A stretch of 64,000 nt of DNA from Polyangiaceae bacterium. Its GTDB lineage: Bacteria > Myxococcota_A > Polyangia > Polyangiales > Polyangiaceae. The stretch covers positions 248,001 through 312,000 of the forward strand of contig JACKEB010000019.1 of NCBI GenBank assembly GCA_020633205.1, in the 5' to 3' direction. Under the pieces are notes generated by a model. The model was not told where the DNA came from and made no database searches. It worked only from the letters and a program-made list of their open reading frames with translations. The stretch's first letter is position 1. The number at the start of each line of letters is the position of its first letter. The position numbers and the translations under genes were made by a program. This document shows, in pieces, positions 8,802 to 16,980 of this stretch.

Positions 8802-11198
8802 TTAGAAGCCACGGAAGCCAGCTCCGACCTGGGCCAACAGCGGGTTGTCCAGCTCATCCCAAGCGGAAGCGCGCAGGCCCAGCGTGCCGAAGAGCCGTCC
8901 TCCGTCGATTGGCCGCTCGCCGAACTCCACACCAGCGCCAATACCTCCACGGGGAGCAAGGCCATCTGGCACGACGCTATCGTCGCCAACGATCACGTGC
9001 GCGTCGAGCAGGGCGTAGGCGCGCAGCCACGCCGCGAGCGCATAGTCGGCCCCAAACATCACGAAACCGGAGCCGTCACCGTGGGGCGCTCCCTCGGCGA
9101 GCGCGCCTCGTCCCCCCAGGTTCACGAGCCAGGACCACTTGTCGAGGTCGCGACCGAGCGCGATCCCGAGCTCGACGACGCTCGCGTCGCCGTCGCGAGT
9201 TGGCAAGCCATACCGCGCGGCAACGCCCATGGAGCCGCGTCCCTCGAACGCCTGCCAAAGTTCCACGCTCGCGCCAAGCCACGCCAGCGTGTCTACTGGG
9301 TTACCTTCGCCGAGCCCATTGCTCGGCACCTGTGCGTCGAAGCCGAGCTGCGGTAGCGAGCCCCGCCCGGTGCTGCCCTCGACCCGCGCCCCGAGCTGGG
9401 CGGTCTCGTCACTAGCAGCCCCCGCGTAGACTGACGCGCTACTGGTGCGCTGAGCAGACCACATGCGAGCGCTCACCGCGGGGTGAAGCCCCGTTGCGCT
9501 GAAGCTCGGCCCGATCATCGGCGCCTTCAAGCGCAGGCGCGGCGCGTCCGTGGAAACTGGAGCGTCCCAAGTGGCGTCCCCGAGAGGACGACCGTCTACG
9601 TCCACCACGGAGACGATCACCTGATCCGCGTCGATCAGCGGGAGCTTCGCGGAGTAGCCGGAGCCGCCAGGGGGTTTGGGGGGGAGGTCTGCCTGCAAGG
9701 CAACGGAAGCGACATCCACCGTCACCGGCTCACCCTCGAGGTAAGCCTTGCGAACACGCACCAGAGGCTTCATCCGCGCACTGACTGACTGATCGTCGAT
9801 GCCAGGAAAGCTCGCTTCGACCCGTAGTGCGCCGTCAGAATCTTGCGTCACTTTCAGCGCGGCCTTGGGGTCCACGTAGTGGACCTTGAACGTCTGCTCG
9901 CGACTCTCCCCTCTCCCCCTGAAGCTCAAGCTCTTGGGGCTGACGAGCCCAAAGTCGATGAGTTTTGGAGCGGGTCCGAAAGGTCCTTCGTCGACGCGCA
10001 CCTCGAGGCCCTTGGGCACGTTGAAGGCGACCTGCTGATAGCGATGCACGTTCAGCGTCTTCCCCACTTCGAGGCGCGCCGAGCCAGAGGCGTCGACCTC
10101 GACGATGCTCACCTCACGTTTGACACTGGCGATACCGAGGAAGTCGTCACCGTCGATGGCTCGCACCCGCAGGTAATAGCGACCGATCGGCATTTTTTCC
10201 GCGCGAAAATTCAAGATCTCGGGGCCGACCTCCTCGCGCACGACGAGCTCTTCGAATCGCGGATCCGTCGCGAGCTCTACGCGATACTTCACTGCACCGG
10301 GGATCGCGCTCCACGCGCCTTTGATCAGGCCGCCTTGCGCGGCGCCGCGCTCGACCATGACGATCATCGGGGACGTACCAGCGTCCCACGCCGGTGGGGG
10401 CGGCAACGGCTGCGGGGTGCTTGGCGCTTGCTGATCGACGAAGGCCGACCCGTAGTTCTTCGGGACCTCGACCTGCTTGCCCGCTGAGCGCACCTTCGCC
10501 TTACCGTCAAAGACACTGACCGTGGTGCGCTTCTTCTCGGCGTTCTTTCTGAGTACGGTGTCGCGGCTCTCTGCGGAGACCTTTGCTCCACCGCTCACGC
10601 CTATTTCCGCGCGCTTGCCGGCTATCGCGGCGAGCCCCGCTTGGAGCTCCCCGGAGTCCAGCTCAGCGATCACTTCTTTTTGACGGGCCACCTGGCTCTG
10701 GCGCGCGGTGCCGTAGATCACCACCAGGGTCTTTTCCGAGAGGAAGATGCGAGTGCGATCGACGAAGCGAATATCCGCACGGGCTTCTTCTCGCGTGTTG
10801 ACGCTGTAGCGCTCATGAAGCGGCATGCCGGGCTCCGCAGACTGCCAGCCGCCGCCGGGCGGCTTCGCGCGCACCTCGGGCCTCATCGAACGCACTTCGG
10901 CCGTGGCGAGGCTCGTCACCTCAGCGGGCACCACCAGTGTCAGGCCAGGTTTGAGGACCAGGCTGCCACCACGGCAGTCCACCGACGAGTAACGCTCGAC
11001 TAGATACGCGTAGCGAGAGGCGCCGTACAGCGCGACGGCGATGTCCCCGCAGGTCTCCTCTTCGCCCACCGTCCACTGGATCACCTGTTCGGGGTAGCCC
11101 GGTGTTTTTGGTTTGGCATGCGCAGTGCCTATCAGTCCGACCAAGCACCCCAACGCGCTGAGCGGCGTCAGCCACTTCTTAATCGCCGCCCGTCGCAC
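8802..11198 (-). CDS. LysM-FecR domain protein with outer-membrane barrel-like C-terminus
   Basis: About 798 residues if the GTG at 11198 is used, which gives a normal signal peptide (RRAAIKKWLTPLSALGCLVGLIGTAHA). A LysM-like region follows (VIQWTVGEEETCGDIAVALYG to LKPGLTLVVPAEV), then a FecR-like region (WQSAEPGMPLHERYSVNTREEARADIRF, GELQAG, SVFDGKAKVRSAGKQVEVPKNYG). A fibronectin-type stretch comes next (GAWSAIPGAVKYRVELATDPRF, GRYYLRVRAID). The last 270 residues alternate in a barrel-like way and end in QVGAGFRGF, an aromatic C-terminus typical of outer-membrane barrels. TTG 11303 and ATG 11267 are other possible starts but would overlap the divergent OmpA gene. LysM suggests peptidoglycan contact. 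The combination looks like an envelope anchor or sensor; function unknown. Confidence 0.75.
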   Translation of the reverse strand: MRRAAIKKWLTPLSALGCLVGLIGTAHAKPKTPGYPEQVIQWTVGEEETCGDIAVALYGASRYAYLVERYSSVDCRGGSLVLKPGLTLVVPAEVTSLATAEVRSMRPEVRAKPPGGGWQSAEPGMPLHERYSVNTREEARADIRFVDRTRIFLSEKTLVVIYGTARQSQVARQKEVIAELDSGELQAGLAAIAGKRAEIGVSGGAKVSAESRDTVLRKNAEKKRTTVSVFDGKAKVRSAGKQVEVPKNYGSAFVDQQAPSTPQPLPPPPAWDAGTSPMIVMVERGAAQGGLIKGAWSAIPGAVKYRVELATDPRFEELVVREEVGPEILNFRAEKMPIGRYYLRVRAIDGDDFLGIASVKREVSIVEVDASGSARLEVGKTLNVHRYQQVAFNVPKGLEVRVDEGPFGPAPKLIDFGLVSPKSLSFRGRGESREQTFKVHYVDPKAALKVTQDSDGALRVEASFPGIDDQSVSARMKPLVRVRKAYLEGEPVTVDVASVALQADLPPKPPGGSGYSAKLPLIDADQVIVSVVDVDGRPLGDATWDAPVSTDAPRLRLKAPMIGPSFSATGLHPAVSARMWSAQRTSSASVYAGAASDETAQLGARVEGSTGRGSLPQLGFDAQVPSNGLGEGNPVDTLAWLGASVELWQAFEGRGSMGVAARYGLPTRDGDASVVELGIALGRDLDKWSWLVNLGGRGALAEGAPHGDGSGFVMFGADYALAAWLRAYALLDAHVIVGDDSVVPDGLAPRGGIGAGVEFGERPIDGGRLFGTLGLRASAWDELDNPLLAQVGAGFRGF

Positions 11199-11265
11199 TA
11201 AGGTGCGAGCTGGAGGGCACCGCCAGCGCCGAGACGCCGCAGACTCTTGCTTCAAGCGAAGGTTC

Positions 11266-13047
11266 ATGACCACCCGTAGTCTTAGCCAAATAGTGTACGC
11301 CAAAGGAAGCCGTGTCGGCTGGATGCCGACGTTCGCGCTCGCAGCGCTAGCGCTCTGCTGCTGGAGCCCGAATGCGCAGGCTCAAAACATCGCACTCGAT
11401 CGTTTCGAACCGGCCCCGGTAGGGCAAACCGGTTTTGCAAGCGTCGAGCCACAGGTGATCGGTACGCTGCGTCCAAGCTTCGGCCTGACGTTGTCCTACG
11501 CTCGTCGCCCGCTGGAACTAGTGAGTCGCGATGAGACAGTTGGACTGGTCGTAGACCATCAGCTGCAGCTGCACTTGGGCGCGGCGCTTTCCCTCTTCGA
11601 TCGCGTGGAAGTCGACGTGGATGCTCCTGCGACCTTGAGTCAGGGCGGTGAAGATCCGAGCCTCGGCGCGCAGAACCTGACTTCGCCCGACGGAACGAGC
11701 TTCAACGACGTGCGCCTCGGCGCGAAGGTCGCGCTGTTCTCCGACCCCAAGAGCCCTTTTTCTGCAGCGCTTGGGCTGCGGACTTGGCTTCCGTCGGGCA
11801 ATCAGGACGCGTTCACCGGCAGCGGCGAGGTGCGCTACGAACCTTATGTCAGCGTCGGAGCGCGCTACGAGCACGTGCGCTGGGCGTTGAATGTCGGCCG
11901 CAGACGACAGCCTGAAGGTTCGGGCCTACAGCAATCGACCGGCAGCGAGTTCACCGCGCGCGCGGGTGTGTGGTGGGTGACTGACCTTTGGTCCGCGGGT
12001 CCGGAGGTCTTGTTCGCGACCGCAGCCAACGGACAGACCGACGCGTTCTCCCAAACTGGGACGGCTGGGGAGGCTCTGCTCGGCGGCCATGTGTTTCCCC
12101 TTCCAGATCTCGACGTGGGCGCCGCGATCGGCCCAGGTCTCACGCGAGGGATCGGGACTCCGCGCTACCGCGCGTTGCTCAGCGTGAGTTGGTCCCCGGG
12201 GCGAGCCGCCGCAGAGGAGGCGCGGAAGCGCCGAGGTCAAGAACCAACGCAAGACAGCCCAGCGGAACCTCATATCCCCACGGCAATTGTCGAGGATGAG
12301 GCGAAGCGTGACCGTGACTTGGACGGGCTCCCCGACGCGGAGGACGCCTGCCCCGACGTTCCTGGCGAGCGCGAACCGAAGGGCGCCAAGCCCGGTTGCC
12401 CGCCAGACCGCGACCTGGACACCATCATCGACCGCGACGACGCCTGCCCTGACGCGGCCGGCGTGAGCAGCCTCGACCCCGAGAAGCACGGCTGCCCGTC
12501 AAACAAGGACGGCGATGCCTTCATCGACTCCGAAGACGCCTGCCCAGAAGAGGCAGGTCCAGACAACAGCGATCCCAAGTTGCGTGGCTGCCCGCCGGCT
12601 GTGCGCCTCGAGGGCAAACAGATCGTCATCCTCGAACAGGTCCAGTTCAAGACTGGCAGCGACGTGATCCTCCCGGAGAGCGATAGCTTGCTGAGTCAGG
12701 TGGCTGGGGTGCTCAACGGCCACCCAGAAATCACGCGCATCGCGATCGACGGCCACACGGACAACGTGGGACAGCTGAAGAAGAACCTGGCCCTGTCTCG
12801 ACGACGCGCCGCAAGCGTGCTGCGCTGGCTGGTGGCTCATGGTGTGGATGAGCGACGCTTGGAGGCGCGCGGCTTCGGTCCCCGGCGCCCCATCGCCCCC
12901 AACGCCACGGTCGAAGGGCGCGCCAAGAACCGCCGCGTCGAGTTCCAGATCCTCAAGCGCAGCGCGAGCGGCGAGAGCGACTGGAAGGACGGCAACGTCG
13001 AGACGGAAACGAAAGGCGCTCCAGCCGAGCCGAAGGCGAAGAAGTGA
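11266..13047 (+). CDS. OmpA-family protein with TSP3-type calcium repeats
   Basis: A 593-residue outer-membrane protein. The signal peptide ends near CCWSPNAQA. Residues about 40-345 are expected to form a beta-barrel or barrel-like domain. Three to four Asp-rich repeats follow (DRDLDGLPDAEDACPD, DRDLDTIIDRDDACPD, NKDGDAFIDSEDACPE), typical of thrombospondin type 3 calcium-binding linkers. The C-terminal OmpA domain (about 475-575) has the peptidoglycan-binding signature ITRIAIDGHTDNVG, SRRRAASVLRWL and NRRVEF. The start at 11266 gives a 39-residue signal with basic residues; ATG 11323 would leave it uncharged. The stop codon overlaps the start of the cyclase gene, so envelope protein and cyclase are coupled. 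It is a paralogue of the protein encoded at 23771-25510. Confidence 0.88.
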   Translation: MTTRSLSQIVYAKGSRVGWMPTFALAALALCCWSPNAQAQNIALDRFEPAPVGQTGFASVEPQVIGTLRPSFGLTLSYARRPLELVSRDETVGLVVDHQLQLHLGAALSLFDRVEVDVDAPATLSQGGEDPSLGAQNLTSPDGTSFNDVRLGAKVALFSDPKSPFSAALGLRTWLPSGNQDAFTGSGEVRYEPYVSVGARYEHVRWALNVGRRRQPEGSGLQQSTGSEFTARAGVWWVTDLWSAGPEVLFATAANGQTDAFSQTGTAGEALLGGHVFPLPDLDVGAAIGPGLTRGIGTPRYRALLSVSWSPGRAAAEEARKRRGQEPTQDSPAEPHIPTAIVEDEAKRDRDLDGLPDAEDACPDVPGEREPKGAKPGCPPDRDLDTIIDRDDACPDAAGVSSLDPEKHGCPSNKDGDAFIDSEDACPEEAGPDNSDPKLRGCPPAVRLEGKQIVILEQVQFKTGSDVILPESDSLLSQVAGVLNGHPEITRIAIDGHTDNVGQLKKNLALSRRRAASVLRWLVAHGVDERRLEARGFGPRRPIAPNATVEGRAKNRRVEFQILKRSASGESDWKDGNVETETKGAPAEPKAKK

Positions 13048-14825
13048 GCACCCAGCCTCGAGAGGCCGCACCCGTCGTCGACATTCAGCAACCGAGCGGG
13101 CTGTCGCTGCGCATCAAGCTCGCGCTGTTACTCGCCTTGGTAGCGCTCGTGCCGACGACGCTGGCGAGTCAGCTCCTGCTCAGCGTCAACCGGGACGCAG
13201 TCCAGAACAGCGAACGTCAGCTCCAGAGCTCAGTCGTCGCGGAGGTGACCGGCCTCACCACGCGCAGCCTGGAGCGCGGCGAACGGGATCTGCTCACCGT
13301 CGCAGGCGTCGTGTCCAAGACCGCCGCAGACCCCAAGCTACTGGAGAGCAGCCTGCGTCCGGTGCTGGAAAACAGCCGAGATCTCAGCGGTGTGCGCCTC
13401 GAGGTGCCCAGCGCGAAGGTGAGTCACGTGCTCTCGCGCATCAAGGGCTCCGGGGTGGAACCCCCAAAGTCCACGGCCGAGCTGCGCAAGCAGGCGGATG
13501 AGCACGGCACTGCTTTCCGCGTAGAAAATGGTCAAGCGGTGATGGTCGCGAAAGTGCCAAAGGTCGCAGACGACGGGGCCGACGCCTACGTCTGTGCGCG
13601 CGTGGACCTCTCGCCACTCCGAGAGCAGCTCACGACCCTGGCGGAGATGCGCTTCGAGGGCCAAGGCACACACATCATGCTGGTCGATCAAGATCGCCAC
13701 TTGATCGCAGGTCACGGCATCGAGCTCGCAGAGGGCGCGGATGTGTCGGCGCTCCCCGTGTGGGCCCCCCTCAGTCAACACCGCTCTGGCTTGGCGCGGG
13801 TCGGTATCGTGGAGGAGTTCGACGCCCAGGGTGAGAGCTGGGTCGGCGGCCTCGAGACCGTACCCGACCTCGGCTGGACCGTCGCGCTCTGGCGCCCCCA
13901 AGCCGAAGCCTATTTGAGCCTGAGCCTGATGCGCGAACGCGGCCTGATGGTCGCGGGGATCAGCGCGGCGTTGGCGCTACTCCTTGGGTTCTTGGGCGGC
14001 AGCGCGCTGGCGCGCCCGATACGTTCCTTGGTCGACGTCACACGGCGCATCGCGCGGCGCGCGTGGGGGGAGCTCGAGAAACCGAATCCGCGCGGAGATG
14101 AGCTCGGGCAGCTCCAGGGCTCGATCTACCACATGGCCGGCGAGCTCAAGGCGAGCGAAGAGCAGATCGCCAAGGACGCGCGCTTGCGTGGTGACCTCGG
14201 TCGCTTTCTATCTGGAGAGCTCGTAGACGCAATCGTCAAAGGCGAGCACTCGCTCGCACTGGGTGGTGAGCGTCGCGAGGTGAGCATCGTGTTCGCCGAC
14301 GTCGTCGCCTTCACACCCCTCGCGGAGAGCCGCCCGGCGGAGGAAGTGGTGGCGCTGCTCAATGAGCTCTTCAGCGTGTTGACGGAGATCGTCTTCCGGC
14401 ACCACGGCACCGTCGACAAGTTCATCGGCGACTGCATCATGGCGGTGTGGGGCGCTCCCGTGGCTCAAGCAGATCACGCGGATCGCGCGCTCGCCGCAGC
14501 GGAGGACATGCTGCACTTTCTCGAGACGGCCAATCAGGGTTGGCGTGAGAAGTACGGCGTTGAGGTGCGCTTGGGTATCGGCGTGAACTCCGGGGAGGCC
14601 ATCGTGGGCAACATCGGCAGCGACAAGCGCATGGAGTACACGGTGGTCGGCGACGTCGTGAACGTTGCCGCGCGGTTAGAGTCCATTGCGAAGCCGAACC
14701 AGATACTGGTCGCTCAGTCCTGTGCGGATCAAAGCAGCGCGCCCGAGTTGCTGCGCGACCTGGGGGAGCATGACCTGATGGGGCGCCATCAGGCAGTGCG
14801 CGTCTTCGAACTCACCTGGGACTGA
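13044..14825 (+). CDS. Membrane class III adenylate/guanylate cyclase with Cache-like sensor and HAMP
   Basis: A 593-residue receptor-type cyclase making a cyclic nucleotide, probably cAMP. An N-terminal membrane helix (LALLLALVALVPTTLASQLLL) and a second one (about 300-320) flank an extracytoplasmic region of about 240 residues with Cache-like order. A HAMP domain (ALARPIRSLVDVTRRIAR) leads to the cyclase domain. Both metal-binding aspartates are present (VFADVVAFT and GDCIMAVW), as are the lysine in VDKFIGD and the transition-state N and R in VVNVAARLE; the lysine fits adenine specificity. The GTG start overlaps the OmpA gene stop (GTGA), so the two are translated together. This pairing suggests that envelope state feeds cyclic-nucleotide synthesis. 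Confidence 0.9.
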   Translation: MSTQPREAAPVVDIQQPSGLSLRIKLALLLALVALVPTTLASQLLLSVNRDAVQNSERQLQSSVVAEVTGLTTRSLERGERDLLTVAGVVSKTAADPKLLESSLRPVLENSRDLSGVRLEVPSAKVSHVLSRIKGSGVEPPKSTAELRKQADEHGTAFRVENGQAVMVAKVPKVADDGADAYVCARVDLSPLREQLTTLAEMRFEGQGTHIMLVDQDRHLIAGHGIELAEGADVSALPVWAPLSQHRSGLARVGIVEEFDAQGESWVGGLETVPDLGWTVALWRPQAEAYLSLSLMRERGLMVAGISAALALLLGFLGGSALARPIRSLVDVTRRIARRAWGELEKPNPRGDELGQLQGSIYHMAGELKASEEQIAKDARLRGDLGRFLSGELVDAIVKGEHSLALGGERREVSIVFADVVAFTPLAESRPAEEVVALLNELFSVLTEIVFRHHGTVDKFIGDCIMAVWGAPVAQADHADRALAAAEDMLHFLETANQGWREKYGVEVRLGIGVNSGEAIVGNIGSDKRMEYTVVGDVVNVAARLESIAKPNQILVAQSCADQSSAPELLRDLGEHDLMGRHQAVRVFELTWD

Positions 14826-14826
14826 C

Positions 14827-15399
14827 TCAGAAGAAGGCGCGCCCGTCGAGAATGGCCGAGATGCGCCAATGTCCTTCTCGGAGCCCCAGGGCGACCACAC
14901 TCCCGGGAGCTAATCCGCGCGGCAACGTCGCTTCACTGGGGATGCGCCGTCGTCCTGGAGTACCAGCGCACAAGCCGCAAGCCATCAGCTCAATTTCTAG
15001 GGCACACGTCACGACCAGCTTCGCTTTGTCCGACCGCGCAAGCTCTTGGGCCGAACGCATCAAGTCGGCAGGTCCGTCGTCTCCAAGCGCCAGGCGCTCG
15101 TCCACGCGGATTGGTAGCGGCGGGTCACGCAGAGCGTGGCTCACGATTAGCGCCGTTTGACGTGCTCTGGGTAGCGGGCTCACGAGGATCGCGTCCAGGT
15201 CGACCAACAAGCGGTTGCGCAAGCTCGCGCTCACCCGGGCAACTTGAACCCGCCCGTCGGTCGTGAGGTTTCGCGAGCCATGGTTTTCGGCCAGTCCATG
15301 GGCCATGAAGACCAGCCTTGGGGCTTCGATCTGCCGCAAGTCACGCAGTGTCTCAGGTTGAGCAATCCGCACCATCGCTGCGCTCTCAGCAAAGCTCAT
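14827..15399 (-). CDS. SixA-like histidine-phosphatase-fold protein, catalytic residues missing
   Basis: About 190 residues, related to the small SixA-type phosphohistidine phosphatases of the phosphoglycerate-mutase superfamily. The fold is recognisable: an N-terminal strand PRLVFMAHGLAENHGSRNLTTDGRVQ, then LLVDLDAILVSPLPRARQTALIVSHAL with the usual SP..RA.QTA pattern. However the RHG catalytic motif reads AHG, so its first arginine is gone, and the second active-site histidine region (normally GHEP) reads TCALEIELMACG. The protein is therefore probably not an active phosphatase. The ATG at 15399 is preferred; ATG 15375 is also possible and the frame is open further upstream. It is divergent from the FHA-sigma54 gene and could modulate it or a phosphorelay, which is inference. 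Confidence 0.6.
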   Translation of the reverse strand: MSFAESAAMVRIAQPETLRDLRQIEAPRLVFMAHGLAENHGSRNLTTDGRVQVARVSASLRNRLLVDLDAILVSPLPRARQTALIVSHALRDPPLPIRVDERLALGDDGPADLMRSAQELARSDKAKLVVTCALEIELMACGLCAGTPGRRRIPSEATLPRGLAPGSVVALGLREGHWRISAILDGRAFF

Positions 15400-15577
15400 G
15401 CCGCTGGCTTGTTTGGGGGTGAGGCACCGCTTCAGGTTGGCCAACCAGCGTTTTCGCAGCCAGAACCGCTGCGACTTCGCCCTCCACCGAGCGGCTGAGA
15501 CAGTCAAATGGCAAAGCGCCGTCGCGAGCCAGCTACAAGCGTCGCCTCCAGCCAACACCTGGCCGGCAGCGTGATAT

Positions 15578-16897
15578 ATGCGGTGGGTGACCATCCACGC
15601 CACGTCGCCACTGGAGCGGGCCGATCGCGTCGAAATCGAAACCCTCGCCGTCGAGGTCATCGACGGCGCAGATGTGGGGCTCAAGGTGGAAGCCGACTCT
15701 GAGGAGTTGACCATCGGCACCGCCGCCAACAACGACCTGGAGCTGAGCGACCCAACCGTGTCTGGCTACCACCTCGAGCTGACCCAGCGCGAGGATGGCA
15801 TCCACCTGACGGATCTTGGCTCGACCAACGGAACGTTCGTTGGCAACATCCGGATCCGCAACGGCATCATTCCGCCCGGAACCACGATTCAGCTCGGGCG
15901 CACCAGCATTCGCGTCTTCGACGGCACGAGTACGCTGGTCGAGGTTCACGGTCAGAATCACCTCGGCGACCTGTTCGGGCAAAACGCCGCCATGCGCCGC
16001 GTAATGGCGAAAGTCCAACGCGTGGCGCGCGCCAACGTCCCTGTACTGGTGATCGGCGAGTCAGGTACTGGCAAGGAGTTGGTGGCCCGCGCGTTGCACG
16101 ACGAGAGCGAGCGCGACTCCGGCCCCTTCGTGACCGTCGACTGTGGTGCGCTGGCCCCGAACCTAGTTGCAAGCGAGCTGTTCGGCCATGAGCGCGGCGC
16201 TTTCACCGGCGCCGACCGCCAACACATTGGTGCGTTCGAGCGCGCCAACGGCGGCACGCTGTTCCTGGACGAGATTGGCGAGCTGCCGCTGGATCTCCAG
16301 CCTCAGCTCCTGGGCGCCCTGGAGCGCAGGCGTTTTCACCGCGTCGGCGGGCGACAAGAGGTCAGCGTTGACGTGCGTGTCGTTTGCGCGACGAACCGCG
16401 ACCTGCGTGAAGAGGTCAACGCGGGCAGTTTCCGCATGGATCTCTACTATCGCGTCGGCGTGGTCGTGCTCCGCCTGCCACCCCTCCGGGAACGCTTGGA
16501 CGACCTGGGACTCTTGATTCAGCACTTCTTGACCGAGGCAGGTCACCAAGGGGCCCTGGACGACGTCGCTCCGGAGAACATCCTCATGGAGCTTCAGCGT
16601 CACACCTGGCCAGGTAATGTGCGCGAGCTCCGCAACTGGGTCGAAGCGACCCTCGCGATGGGCGAAGCGCCGGAGCTGTTTCGTGGGGACGACTCGAAAG
16701 CCGCCCCGGCGAGCTTCGATCACGTGCTGACACTCCCCTATAAGGACGCGCGGGGAGTGGTGCTGCAGGACTTCGAAGCGCAGTACGTGAAGGCGCTCTT
16801 CGAAAGGTCAGGGGGAAACGTCACCCACGCGGCGCGAGACGCCCGAATGGACCGCTCGTACCTGATCAAGCTCTTGCAGCGTCACGGCATCAAGTAG
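15578..16897 (+). CDS. FHA-domain sigma-54 dependent transcriptional activator
   Basis: A 439-residue enhancer-binding protein. The N-terminal FHA domain (about 40-115) shows the phospho-threonine binding signature (SGYHLELTQ, LGSTNGTFVGN), so activity is probably controlled by Ser/Thr kinases such as the one at 7232-8773. The AAA+ core (about 130-360) has Walker A GESGTGKE (160-167), the sigma-54 contact loop GAFTGA (207-212), Walker B GGTLFLDEIGELP and the arginine-finger region. The C-terminus (YVKALFERSGGNVTHAARDARMDRSYLIKLLQRHGIK) is a Fis-type helix-turn-helix. This FHA-AAA-HTH layout is very common in myxobacteria. Target promoters are not evident in the window. Confidence 0.93.
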   Translation: MRWVTIHATSPLERADRVEIETLAVEVIDGADVGLKVEADSEELTIGTAANNDLELSDPTVSGYHLELTQREDGIHLTDLGSTNGTFVGNIRIRNGIIPPGTTIQLGRTSIRVFDGTSTLVEVHGQNHLGDLFGQNAAMRRVMAKVQRVARANVPVLVIGESGTGKELVARALHDESERDSGPFVTVDCGALAPNLVASELFGHERGAFTGADRQHIGAFERANGGTLFLDEIGELPLDLQPQLLGALERRRFHRVGGRQEVSVDVRVVCATNRDLREEVNAGSFRMDLYYRVGVVVLRLPPLRERLDDLGLLIQHFLTEAGHQGALDDVAPENILMELQRHTWPGNVRELRNWVEATLAMGEAPELFRGDDSKAAPASFDHVLTLPYKDARGVVLQDFEAQYVKALFERSGGNVTHAARDARMDRSYLIKLLQRHGIK

Positions 16898-16980
16898 CCT
16901 TCAGAGAGCGTTCAGGGTCCGCTCAAGCTAGCTGAGGGCCCCTCGGGTAGTGATCTCCAGGTCACCCCGAGGAGGTCCTT

